From: Cercis canadensis
Taxonomy: Eukaryota; Streptophyta; Magnoliopsida; Fabales; Fabaceae
Length of the DNA stretch: 64,000 nt
Assembly (NCBI GenBank): GCA_003255065.1
Contig: QAOA01004742.1
Span: 260,153 to 324,152 of the forward strand
Direction: 5' to 3'
Under the pieces are notes generated by a model. It was not told where the DNA came from, made no database searches, and saw only the letters and a program-made list of their open reading frames with translations. This document shows positions 1 through 10,842 of the stretch, in pieces. A program made the position numbers and the translations under genes. Each line of letters starts with the position of its first letter. Positions within the stretch are counted from its first letter, which is position 1.

Positions 1-533
1 GGTCCGGTTTTCACCCCAAACCGAAACCGAACCAGCCAGAGAAACTCGGTTCGGTTCGGTTCGGTTTTTTGAATTTTTGAAAATAAAACCAAACCGAACC
101 GAACCGGTCTAAATCGGTTCGGTTCGATCGGTTTGGTCGGTTTAACCATGAAATGCCTGCTGAAGTCAAATTTTCAAATTTTAACAGAAAGAAAGGCAGA
201 AAACCTCCACATACAAGCAAATCAACCAAAAAAAAAATGAGAATTTAGTATCCTAATGCACAGAAAATCAATAATTAAATATCAAATGTAACAATGTATT
301 ATAAATTGAGATAAATTGAGACTCATATTAAATAAAACGACGTCGCATTGAAGCTATCGGTTTGGTTCGGTTTTTTTCGGTTTTTATTCAGGCAAACCGA
401 AAACCGAACCGGGGTTCTCGGTTTTTCAAAAATACAAACCAAAAACCGGACCATTTCTCTCGGTTTGACTCGGTTTCGGTTCGGTTCGGTCGGTTTTGTC
501 GGTTTTTCGGTTTTGGCTTACACCCCTACTATG
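1..533. mobile_element. hAT-like non-autonomous element rich in CGGTT repeats, truncated by the left edge
   Basis: Two blocks (about 1-150 and 349-520) are packed with tandem variants of CGGTT and its complement AACCG, separated by an AT-rich core. The right end reads GGCTTACACCCCTA, whose complement TAGGGGTGTAAGCC matches the start commonly seen in plant hAT-type MITEs built from ACCGAACCG repeats. The left terminus would lie outside the window, so the terminal inverted repeat and the 8-bp target duplication cannot be confirmed. The short frames inside are translations of the repeat and are not genes. Confidence 0.55.
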
Positions 534-1807
534 GGCCACTATATATAGCCTATATATAGCCTATTAGCCTTCACGTTGTTTTGTGGGGTTAATTTGATAA
601 TGTCCTCCCAGTTCGGTGTTTATGAGTGTCCGGACCCTTTTTGGAATTTAGTTTTTCAAATGTCATGATTTTGGTATATTTAACTGAAATTTGGTTTGAG
701 TGTTACCTTATTCAATAGAAGCCTCTGCTTCAATTGGTTTCACATGAAATCTCATTCGCATCTTCCTATGGTCCCGTTGGGTTATGACGATTCAAACATG
801 TGGTTCACCTTTAAGTTGCTGGATTCGTTGTGATCACTAGTCAAACCCTATTAATGAAGAGATAGAATAGGAAGAGATCAACTATTATACGTATGTAAAG
901 TGTCTGTGTCTCTTTTCTGCGTGCATGGAAAGGATTAATGTTTATACCAACATTGCCTTACATGCAATAATGCAAGGTTCCCAATGACAAAAGTCATTTA
1001 CTGATTAATACATATAGGCTAGCCTAAGAAGAGGTTGAAAATGACCCATTGATCATGACGTCCAAGTCGGCAATGTTAGACTCATAAATAGCTCGGACAC
1101 GAATGATTATGTTAGACATGTGACAATAATATGAATGAGTTTGCATGTGCAAGCACATCCATTTGTTTAGTCGGTGTGAACTTCTATGTCCCCTCAACGT
1201 TGCCACTGAATAATACCATAAACTAGCAGAACTTATCATTTTTAGTGTAATTTGATCCCTCAATAATAAATAAGACATAGTCGAATGAATATTTGGAACT
1301 ATTGAAGGGTTCATTTTTGTAGTAGAAACACCAATCAAACAGAGGAACACATGTTAGGGTTATGTCACATTTAGTGTTTTGTATATGTAGGAAAGATACT
1401 GTTTTGTAATCATAAATGCATAAAAGTGTGTAACTTCAATGAGACAATCACATTATATTCAATGTTACAGTTCACTTGCATATGGCTTGTGAATTGTGAT
1501 AATTGTCTTTGAAATGCTCTAATCACATGTGAGTCTAATGGCACCTTCCTAAGAGTTTGATGTCAAGGATTATTTTCTCATCATATATTACATTTCCTTT
1601 TCTTAGCGCACTACACTCCTTTATAATAAAAATGAAAACATAGGTTGTAAGGGAGAGAACACTTGGTAAGTAACTCAATGCATTTATACAGCTATCACTA
1701 ATTGCTACATTTTAAAGTTCTTGTTGGATGGACATAGCAATTTGCATTTAATAAACCCAGTACTTTGGTTCCTTCATCATTGTAAGTCCTAAGTATTGTA
1801 CTTCTTC
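534..1807. other. Intergenic spacer, no gene recognised
   Basis: AT-rich spacer between the hAT-like element and the 3' end of the PIF7-like gene. A 108-codon minus-strand frame at 1024-1350 has no family signature I recognise. The stretch just below 1808 should contain the 3' UTR of the PIF7-like gene. Confidence 0.4.
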
Positions 1808-4800
1808 TCAATCCCCTTGGCTACGGCGTGGTTGTGATGGGTTGGTCATGCCCTGATTGTTCTGACTGATCTGTTGCCGGTAAAATGCAGCCATGTTGTT
1901 GAGGAGATCCAAATTAATTGACTGCAGCAAGATATATATGTTTTTGGTTATTCTTAAACAGGCACTTAGAATACCATATAAGCAAAGCATAATTGTATTG
2001 TCAGGGGGAAATATAATAAGGGTGTCTTTGAATAAAACAATCTTAGTTGCATTTTCTGATATGAAAATAAGAGGCTCCTTTGTACTAATCACTAATACAC
2101 ATTTACATTGACGTACTTGTGCTAGAATAGCGTTATATGGATCAGACGAAGGAACCGAGGCATTGGTGGCTGCTGATGCAGTGTCAGGTTTTGCTGGTGC
2201 AGCAGCATGCGGTGGAAGAGGTACCATGAAGGGCCTGGCAACGAATGGAGGAGGTGCAAATGGCGTAGGTTGAACATTGAGTGCCGTGAGGGACAGAGGA
2301 GCTGTGGGGGCAGCCATGGGGTTATTAATGTCAAGCATTCCCATGCCCAAGCCAAGACCAGCCCCCATTCGGGCAAGCATTGTCATCTGAAGCTGTTGTT
2401 GCATAGCTAAAGGCATCATCATTTGGGGCATGTTTCTCACACTCATCATCTGGATCTGTGCTTGAAGTTGTTTTATGTATTCAATCACCTCGTCCAGCAT
2501 TGAAGCTTTATCAGTCTTTGCCAATTCACCAAAAGAGCAATACTTAAAAGCTATTAAAACTGGAACTCTCTTTATTGTATTTTAGCATTGTCAATAAAAA
2601 AATATATTTTACATCTAACATGTTCTCGTACCCAAATAAGCGGGTGGTATATTGGATGGACTCGTGACCACTTAGTCATTAAAGCTCTGATACCATATTA
2701 ACAACCATTTCAACTCAAATGCTTAAGCTTTAAGATAGAGATGCAAGAATGAGATAGATAATAATTTTTCTCACCTTACTTGCGTTAGGCACCAACATCT
2801 GCAAGGCTTTCATCCTCTGATTCACTCTATCCCTTCGTCTCTAAACCAGAATATGGAAAATTGGTTAGAGACATTTGAAGAATAGAGACATTTTTTTTTT
2901 TTCCAAAATTTTGATTGAATTTTCCAGTGATTTAGAAGGTTTCACAATTACTCGCTCCGACTGGTTATGGATGGCAGCAGCTCGATTACATCTTGTTGAG
3001 TTGGATCGGCTTATTTCTGCCTTGGTTTCCCTGTCTTGGTCATGTTTGTCTCGGTTTTCCTGTTAAGTATGGATCATTCTCATTAGTTTGAATAGTTTCA
3101 CATCTTCTTCTTGTTAATTAATTAGGGCATGTTTTCTTTTTATAACAATACACGAGCACTAGTGTGCACACATATGCACGTGCATGTACATGCAAGCATA
3201 AATACCAGTGATAGATTCTAAAAAATCAAACTTTTGTCATGTTAAAGAAAATCAGCTAGTACTATTATGTGACAACATTAAAATGTAAGTTACCTGTCCA
3301 CAGTGAAAAGTAGAATTCTCATGGAGAGTTTTGTTCTTTGAGCTCCGACCAGAATCAAGAGAAGCACAAGTCATCATAGTTGTGTCACTGGCACTAGCAC
3401 AGACATTGTGGTCACATTTCTCTGTGATATTAATAATAGGTATAAAATTTCTCTTGCAGTAGTCGGAATCCGACAGTGTTCGCTTCCTAGTCATTGCCGG
3501 CACCGTTTGCACCTGGTTGGAACTCTCACCCCGTTTCCCGCCGGAGGATGCAACGGTGGAGCTTATACTAGTAGTGGTAGGAGGATGGTCTTGTCCTATG
3601 AAATTTGGTTTTGGTTTTTGATATTGGCTTGTGGCTTGATGGACAATGGACTCTAGCGTATCACTGGTTCTATTCCATGTGGGCTTTGTCTGGGACGTCG
3701 GAATGAGCCCACCAAGCCCGTGCATGGCTAGTTGGCCATTTTCCCATGTTAACTCTGCGACCTCATAATTCGACCTGAGGAATCACATCAAACAAAACAA
3801 AAAAAGCGATGATGTCTATAAAAGTAAAGCTTAGAGTTTTTATCATGAAGTGTTTGAATTTGGCATAAAAGATTTGATAATATTAAAAAAAAAAATTTAA
3901 GTAAGTATTTATTATAAAGTGTGAAATGATTAAATAATCCTGTGTTATATAATTATTTTATTTATATTTAAATAAGATAATTATATATATAAATAGAATA
4001 ATTATATATATAAATAAAATAATAAAATAATATTAAGAGACATTTTGATAATTTTTTAATATGACAAGCACCTATTTAAAAAACACATTTTTTCGTAGCA
4101 TTAGGTCTTTGCACATATGCATGTGCGTGTGTAAAAGAATATTCAAAGTATTAACCACTTCTTAAATTAATCTAATTTATTAAAATTTTATAGCATATTA
4201 CATAAATGTGTGCGCACGTTTGTGTAAAATAATATTCAAAGTATTAACCAGTTCTTGAATTAATCTAATTTATTAATTTTTTTCATGATAAATTGATTTT
4301 TATTGCTCGTGTCTTCTCTAAGCAAAGAATAAAGAGTAGCAGGACGCTTTTTCCTTTCACTCGAGCAAAAATCAAATGATGCTTTTTCCTTTATGCGTGC
4401 AGATAAGGATAACCTAAGGTAAAAATAATGAAAAAAAAAGGTTTTTCATAAACAAAAATTTAGAATCAGAGAAAACTACTCCATACCACAAGCTTCTAAG
4501 AGAATTTATAGTACTTACAAAAAAAAAAAAAATACTCTTCGCAACCAACCCATTGCCCAAATAAAAAAAAAGGTATTTTAAAGGAGCTTAGACTGGAGAG
4601 AGAAGAGAAAAAAGGGAAAAGAAATGTGGCAATAGCCAAATGAGGCCGGAAACCCAAAATGAACCTGAAAATGGCCTGGATATGAATCATACATTCCATT
4701 AGACCGTGTAGCTAAACAAGGTGTGAACTAGCAACATTCCGTTAGCCAAAAAATAAAAAATAAAAATCAGGAAAACGGAGAGGGAGCAAAAGCAAAACCA

Positions 4801-5313
4801 GAAATAATTTGAATTCGACAATGGCTTTCTTGAATTGAGACAAAAAAAACCAGCAGAATTTGCCATAAGAAGAAGTTTAAGGAACAGAAACAAAGTGTAC
4901 AAAACTTATCATCAGGTGTCAAACAGGAAATGGGTTGGTTTAAAATGTAAATTAAGGCCAATATATGTGGAAGTAACCACCAAGAAGAAACGAATTTAGT
5001 ACAGAACATAATAGAGGTGGGTTGGGTTGTTGAGAAACAAAGGAAAAGTCTTATGCAGGAAAACAGAGAGATGCCAAAAAAGGAATGAAACGTAAAGTGG
5101 GTATTTTTGTTCCATTAAACAGCAAAAGCAGCAAGAGAAAATCAGATAAAAGGTTCCCAGAAACAAGGGTGAAAATGGAGCGTACATGGGGACAAGGTGG
5201 GTGATAGCAGGGTTGTTCTGCTGCTTGTGCACGTGAAAGGATCTGCTCCCCTCTTCCCCTTCGACTTGTCTTTGTTGTTTCAGTTTCCAGTTTGGTACCA
5301 AACACCGACTCAT
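1808..5313 (-). CDS. PIF7: Phytochrome-interacting bHLH transcription factor, PIF7-like (6 exons, 431 aa)
   Basis: Exons on the minus strand: 5313-5186, 3774-3294, 3059-2952, 2840-2775, 2515-2117, 1921-1808; all introns are GT-AG and the sum is 432 codons with stop. The protein starts MSRCLVPNW. The active-phytochrome-B-binding motif ELTWENGQ is at about residues 50-57. TLESIVHQA and a CASASDTT...SGRS block follow, as in PIF7. The bHLH basic region RAAAIHNQSERRRRDR carries the H-E-R DNA contacts at about 234, 238 and 242, and helix 2 (TDKASMLDEVIEY) begins exon 5. A Met/Gln/Pro/Ala-rich tail ends with SDPYNAILAQ and LLNNMAAFYRQQ, close to the PIF7 C-terminus. Known role: G-box-binding factor in shade and red-light signalling, acting in the nucleus. 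UNE10/PIF8 share the N-terminus, so the PIF7 assignment rests mainly on the tail and on synteny. Intron 1 is long (about 1.4 kb). Confidence 0.88.
2684..2695 (-). mobile_element. LTR-retrotransposon primer-binding-site remnant in a PIF7-like intron
   Basis: The plus strand reads GCTCTGATACCA, the complement of TGGTATCAGAGC, which is the initiator-tRNA-Met primer-binding site placed just after the 5' LTR of many copia and gypsy elements. It lies in the intron between exons 4 and 5 (2516-2774). No gag or pol frame remains nearby, so only a fragment is left. Confidence 0.45.
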
Positions 5314-8245
5314 GATGGCTCTCTTTCTCTGTTTCTCTTTCTAATAGGCACACATTGAACAGTAGCTTTGAGTTGGGATTCTCTTTTCATTCCCTAAAAT
5401 CATTGGGTTCCTCTTTGATGTCACTTTGGGTTGAAAGAGATTTTACTGAGAACATGTGGTGGCTAAAAGGACATGGAGAGGGAATCGGATATGCTTGGCT
5501 TCTTGTATAAATAAAGGCCCTTGTGTTGTGCCCCAGTGACCATTAAAATCTTGGAAGAAAATTAAATGCACCAGCAAATCTATTTCTAGATGCTCTCTGA
5601 CTCTAATGCTATCCACAACATTATTAGTCTTCGTTTATATTGCAACCACAAAATTGATCTTTGTGAATACATGCCATCACCTGTAGATTGTAGACTATCC
5701 TCACAACTCGTGTATTTGTTTAGTTAATAAGTAAATAGATGACTTGTATTTCAAAGTTATCCCCTCAAGTTGTATTCTTTTTATTGCTTTATTGTTTGAA
5801 TGGTCTGAATATGGTTGAAGAGCAGTGTTATTATCTTGTGGATCCACGTCTAGTTGAATGAAAGCAATAGGATAATTATTAATTCATGTGGGGACTCCAT
5901 CAAAATAGAATAGTCTTCACCCAGATATTGAAGGTTTTCCTGCATCAGCAAGACACGCGTGGAGACTGGTGTCTCTTACCACATGGAACACTCCCATTGA
6001 GGAATATATGGTCCAGGACTCCAGTGCAAAAACAGCTAGTGTCAGAACCGATCGACCATTGTGCTCATGTTAGAGCAGAAAAAGAATCCCTAGGTCACCG
6101 TTGATATTCCCTTCAGATTAGGTAATCCAACAAAGATTTGAGTGAAGAAATATTCGCATTAATTTGGTGTCGTATATCAGTTCAATATAACCAGGAACTA
6201 CAAGACAGTTCTGCTTTCTAATCAGTGGTTAGGGTCCAAGAGTTTGAGGTGTTCATGCTTCTGCCAAAATTTGAGGTTCAGAATTCACTCCAATTAGGAC
6301 AACAATGAACGAAATCAAGGCTGGCTAACAGGATTAGTTATCCCAAAAGAAGACTGAAATAATAACAAAGAGGCCTTGTGACAACCAAAAGTTAGAATAT
6401 AACTCGGAAAAATTTGTATGCTATCCTTCAAGACATATTTTTCCACTAACTGTCCACTGCTATGTGGCAGAAGCTAAGTTATACAGAAAATAAGGGACGA
6501 CTTGAATTTAGATTCTGTCACACAGAACAATTGTTGCAAGTTTTAGAAACTGTTTGTGTATGTATCATTACTAATACAAAGTCAGCCCCTATTGGTAACC
6601 GTCATTCATTGCTTTATTACTCATCGCAAATTTTACATTTTTTATTAAGTACCATAATTATCTATTTATTACTTTCTTGTTCCACATCTTCATAAAATCC
6701 GTGTTTGCAGATTAAGCAACAAGGAACGTCATGGAGACAGAGAAAAATAACTACTATATCTTATCACAATGGAAGCCATATTTTTTCTCTGGACAGATGG
6801 GGACATGGGCATGGTGCATGAGGGGTCACATTGTTCCCTCTAGTACCCAACAATTGCTGCACTATCATTTAGATTTGGTCTTGAGCTGGGCGGGCACCAT
6901 ACACTTCATTATCTAAGTGGGATCTCTTCCATCAGCTTAGTTGAAGTTTTGTGATCAGATCTATGATTCTTCCTCCCAATTTTCTTTAGCTAATTACAAA
7001 GCAGATAAATGTTTTGTCATCTGTTTCACAATTAGTCAGCAGCATGACATCTATCACCCTGTCTCAGAAACTCATCTTCCGACAAGATGAACCAGCTCAG
7101 ATAGTGGTCTCTTCATGCATTGGTTTCTTTTGCTGAAGATCTATATCTTCCCTGTTTTAGATGACCAAATCATTGCATCATATTTGCCATTCCATGAAAA
7201 TTCTTCTTATTTTTGGCTGAACATCATTGTAGAAATAACTCAATAAGCGCTTGTGCTTTAGCTTTTGATGATACTAGACCTGCTGATTTATGGCATCAAC
7301 AGTTTGGCAGCTGGTTCTAAGGGATTCTAACAAAGATTATTATCATTACAAGTTTGAAAAGACATCCACATGCCATGCTTATCAAAAACTTGAAAGAACA
7401 AGGTATTATGGTAGTAGTGACACAATGCCGAAAAGATAATATCACAGCTGTAACAATTTTCACATTAGTGGATGTGACTGTTTGTTGAAGTTTTATTGGA
7501 TACATATTAATCCAGGTCAAGGAAATCATGAATTTCTGTAAAACTTAAGGAAATTGTTTCATGATCTTGGACAGTCAGCCAATGACTTCGCCTGGCCTAG
7601 TTCACACAATAATTCTCAGGTTATTCCAACTTCATATCTAAGATAGAATCATTGAAGACAAGACTAAAAAAATGTTACAAAATTTAGTGACTTGATGGAT
7701 AGATGCTCTGAGATAAAATAAAAAAGCTTTTTTTTTTTTTTTTTTTTTTTTTNNNTTTTTTTTTTTTTTTTTTGTCAAAAGAGATGCTCCTTAAAACTAG
7801 GCATGTTGGACAAGGAAGGGGTCTGAGGCAGGTCAAAAGATATATATAAAAGAAGATTCTTTGGTTGATTGATGATCCAAGAAAAATATCCATATTTTAG
7901 ATAAAATTTTGATTCTTTAATTTTCATGTATTGGGTAAGTATGCATTGTTAGTTAATGCTTGAAAGATATGTTCAGATGAGTACAATCCATGCTTGAAAA
8001 ATATATGCAGTACAACCAAGACATTTTCAATAGGTTGTGTCATCATTAATTGTCATATTCGAACACATATAATACATATAAACATTTTGAGTAGCATATA
8101 TGTTGTCATCTGCATAATATGAACATTATTTTCTAGGTTATTGTTAGATTTCTGGGTCCAGAACAGGATATGATTCGAACCAGAAGCATATTTGCTAGCC
8201 GTTTTTGTTCCAAGGTTAGATTCCTGAATCCAATGCTCAATCCTA
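5314..8245. other. Intergenic region between PIF7-like and remorin genes, including the PIF7-like promoter
   Basis: About 2.9 kb with only short, shadow-like open frames. The part next to 5313 should hold the 5' UTR and promoter of the PIF7-like gene, and the part next to 8245 the 3' UTR of the remorin gene. A T-run broken by three N lies at 7733-7783. A stretch near 7285-7305 translates to DLWHQQFG, reminiscent of the copia pre-integrase segment, but stops follow at once. No tRNA or other RNA gene was recognised. Confidence 0.4.
7733..7783. other. Assembly gap inside a poly-T run
   Basis: A long T run is interrupted by NNN at 7753-7755, with T on both sides. This is a gap or an ambiguous homopolymer join, and the real run length is unknown. 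Confidence 0.85.
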
Positions 8246-9545
8246 TTAATAATTGAAGCAGAAACATTTGACAGGGACTGTGCCGGTTGTGCTGATTTTC
8301 TTTGCTTTTTCCCTGGCCTCGGACTCTTCTTTTCTTCTTCTATCTTCCAACTGTGCTCTTGCTCCTTCTGCTCTCTTTTCTATCCTTGCTATCTTATTCT
8401 GGTAATGTAGTTGTTCCATTGCTCTCTTGTGATCCAATGCACTCTGTGATTCCACCAGGCATGAGATGATGATATTCATTCATAAATTTAAATAAGAAAA
8501 CTCACAAGATTAAAGTCAAACCTTTTTCCTTTCCATCTTAAGTTTGGTCTCCATCTTCTTCTCATTCTCCCAAGAAAGAATTCTGGACTTTATCTTCTCA
8601 TACCTGAAATTTTTTCTCACATTGGCAATAAAATACTATAATCCATAGTCTATCACCATGCATGTCCAAAAAAGCAACTATATATGCCACAAAATATGTT
8701 TAGTATTTGTAAGAATAAAGCCATTTCCCCTTTTCTTTCCATTCATCAAATGAACAACTCAAGCTTACCGCTTTTGAATCTTTTCTCTCTTGGCTTTTTC
8801 CCAAGCATCTGCTATAGTTTCGACATTATTCTGATGCATCGGAATCCCTTTCTGCTTTGGATACCCAGTTGCTGGGGATATAGGCCTTGGAGAGGGTACA
8901 TGGCTTGGACGTCTAACAGGAAGAGCACTTTCTGCTTGCCTAGGGTCCTGTCCAAATGATTTTGTCCTTGAAGTTTCCCCTGATACATATAACATGTTAA
9001 TACCATAACAGTTTTTCTAATAAACTTAAGCATAAAGGGTTAAAACCAAACTCTTCTGTTTCCTTATATGAATGGTCTAATTACCATAACTTGGCCTCCT
9101 AGATATGCTATCTTCTTTTCTTCTCATAGTTTGGGTCCTTGAAGATTTTGGGGCCTCTCTCATCATTCTCAAATTAAGTGAATCCGCTTCTTCAAGCGAG
9201 TGAATGGCGAATGCAGCAGCTGCAACTGCAGCTGCATGCTCATCATTTCTTGTATCATCTTCCATAAAAAGTGGCCTTTGGAACCAGTTCCATGCCTTGT
9301 CACCTTTACCACCACTGGACTCTTCGTGCTTTTGTGATAGTGGATTAGAAAATGACACTCTAGCATGAAAACCCAGTTATTTTTTTTTTTCCAATAAAAA
9401 TCAATAGTTTGAAAACTAAAAAATGTGTGGTAAAAGAAATTGTGCGCTGCAAAATTGCTGTAAGAATTAGTTCTGTATGAGACTTTACTGAAAATATCAA
9501 ATAAGTCGGAAACTAGTACCTTCTTTGCTTGAGTTTATTCTCCAT
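8246..9545 (-). CDS. Remorin family protein with C-terminal CFCF anchor (5 exons, 263 aa)
   Basis: Exons: 9545-9520, 9359-9085, 8979-8769, 8603-8522, 8443-8246; GT-AG throughout, 264 codons with stop. Exon 1 is only 26 bp (MENKLKQR plus two bases) and was placed because its donor phase joins exactly to RVSFSNPLSQ; the longer frame at 9358 begins with GTG and lacks a good start. Residues 1-155 are Ser/Arg-rich and probably disordered, with an Ala-rich patch (AAAVAAAAFA). The conserved Remorin_C coiled coil runs from DAWEKAKREKIQKRYEK (about 157) through SALDHKRAMEQLHYQNKIA to REKAKKISTTG. The protein ends VPVKCFCFNY, the hydrophobic, Cys-containing tail through which remorins associate with plasma-membrane nanodomains and can be S-acylated. 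By synteny it may correspond to the remorin near Arabidopsis PIF7 (At5g61280, from memory). Confidence 0.88.
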
Positions 9546-10107
9546 TCTTTGGAATAGAAATCTTTGTTACCAATTTCCTGCGTGAATTCTTCCTATTTTA
9601 TACTGAAACTTATCAAGATGAACTGGGAACAGGGGCTATTCGTAGTGCTTCTAAAAGATTCAGCTTTATGAACAGGACTTGCATACAAGCAAGGTAAAAG
9701 ACGCTATGCAAGCAGCCTGTAGAGAACGCAAAGGATCTTTTTCTATTTTCTGGCAAATGCAACCACATGCACAAAAACCTCTATTATCAACTTGCTAGCA
9801 CTTTTAGCTTCGCCCTTGCTTGCTTTCTGGCTTTCTGCCTAAAAGAACATCTTTTGGTACATAAATGAACTTTAGTCTTATGCATTGTGGATGTTATGTA
9901 TTGAATCTTGGCCCATATTCTGCAGCTATTCCTTATTCCTTCCAATTTTTTTTAATTTTTTTTGCTAATGGCCTTATTCCTTCCAAATGGAAGGGTAAGC
10001 TCTCACACGCTTACATAATACAGGCTGGCCCAAATGTGGATTCTTTAAGAGAAAGTTACCTCTCTTTGATATTAAAAGCAACAAATTGCAATAGGCCACG
10101 TTGCAGC
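9546..10107. other. Spacer upstream of the remorin gene
   Basis: About 560 bp of non-coding sequence that should contain the remorin 5' UTR and promoter on the minus strand. A 91-codon plus-strand frame (9865-10140) overlaps the SINE-like repeat and has no recognisable domain. Confidence 0.4.
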
Positions 10108-10275
10108 AGTCGCATCATTTTAACTCGCAGTAGTGGGTAATCCGACATAAGGAAAGTCTTTGGTTCGAACCCCTTGTGAAAAATAAATCCCTTGGGTAGG
10201 GGCTATACCCATGTCGCTCCCGGTTTCGGAGTGGTTGCTCACTTGTCACCATTTTTTCTACCAAAAAAAAAAAAA
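10108..10275 (+). mobile_element. tRNA-derived SINE-like repeat
   Basis: A polymerase III B-box-like segment (TTGGTTCGAACCCC, 10160-10173) follows an A-box-like segment (GCAGTAGTGGGTAATC) by a tRNA-like spacing. The body continues through ATACCCATGTCGCTCCCGG and ends with an A-run at 10262-10274. The 3' part recurs at 10401-10698. Target duplications were not resolved, and the family assignment is inferred from the box pattern alone. Confidence 0.4.
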
Positions 10276-10823
10276 CAAAGGCCTTTGCGTTCACGCGCTA
10301 AGTTTTGAGCGTGCGATGACCTCACATCAGTTTTAGCATTTCCGCGCTCAAATTGTGCCTGCACTTCAAAAATCAAAATCCACTCTCTCTCTCACTGTTN
10401 CCTTGTGAAAAATAAATCCCTTGGATAGGGGGAAGAGATCCAGTCATGTTAACTTGAGTCATGTTGCTTAGATCTAAGCCGTCTATTCCATTTAAGGTCA
10501 TTTCAACCATTAAAACACATTAATATTTAATGGTTGAAATAAGCTTTAATAGAATGGACGGCTCAGATCTGAGCAACATGACTCAAGTGACATGACTGGA
10601 TCCAAATCCCTTGGATAGGGGCCATACCCATGTCGCTCCCGGTCCCGGAGTGGTTGCCCACTTGTCACCATTTTTTCTATCAAAAAAAAAAAAAAAAAAC
10701 AAAGGCCTTTGCGTTCACGCGCTAAGTTTTGAGCGTGCGATGACCTCACATCAGTTTTAGCATTTCCGCGCTCAAATTGTGCCTGCACTTCAAAAATCAA
10801 AATCCACTCTCTCTCTCACTGTT
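10172..10823. repeat. Direct duplication flanking an N, immediately upstream of the SNF2-HNH start codon
   Basis: Copy A (10172-10399) and copy B (10401-10823) start with the same CCTTGTGAAAAATAAATCCC and end with the same CTCTCTCTCACTGTT. They are nearly identical apart from a roughly 190-bp insertion in copy B. A single N at 10400 separates them exactly. Copy B runs directly into the first exon of the helicase gene (ATG at 10843). Two allelic contig ends laid end to end would look like this; a genuine tandem duplication of the promoter-proximal region is the alternative. Confidence 0.75.
10437..10602. mobile_element. Fold-back (palindromic) MITE-like insertion in copy B
   Basis: The left arm (10437-10490, GATCCAGTCATGTTAACTTG...) is the near-perfect complement of the right arm (10551-10602, ...AAGTGACATGACTGGATC). 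The centre is also self-complementary (TTTCAACCATTA against TAATGGTTGAAA), so nearly the whole 166 bp can fold into one hairpin. The segment AAATCCCTTGGATAGGGG occurs on both sides, suggesting an unusually long target duplication, while copy A at 10172-10399 shows the site once without the insert. No coding capacity. Confidence 0.65.
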
Positions 10824-10842
10824 CGCCGGGCAGTTCAGCGTC

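Noticed and set aside
1024..1350. A 108-codon minus-strand gene
   Set aside because: No recognisable family, no splice context and AT-rich surroundings; probably a chance frame.
1893..2111. Coding continuation of PIF7-like through 2116-1922
   Set aside because: The unspliced minus frame can be read through, but it contains non-PIF sequence. Splicing at GTACGT (2116) and TGCAG (1922) restores the conserved PIF7 C-terminus.
7270..7610. A copia retrotransposon pre-integrase fragment (DLWHQQFG)
   Set aside because: Only eight residues resemble the family. Stops follow at once and no integrase or reverse-transcriptase motif is nearby.
9085..9358. Remorin start at 9358
   Set aside because: The codon is GTG and the base before it fits an AG acceptor (GCTAG). 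A phase-matched 26-bp ATG exon lies upstream.
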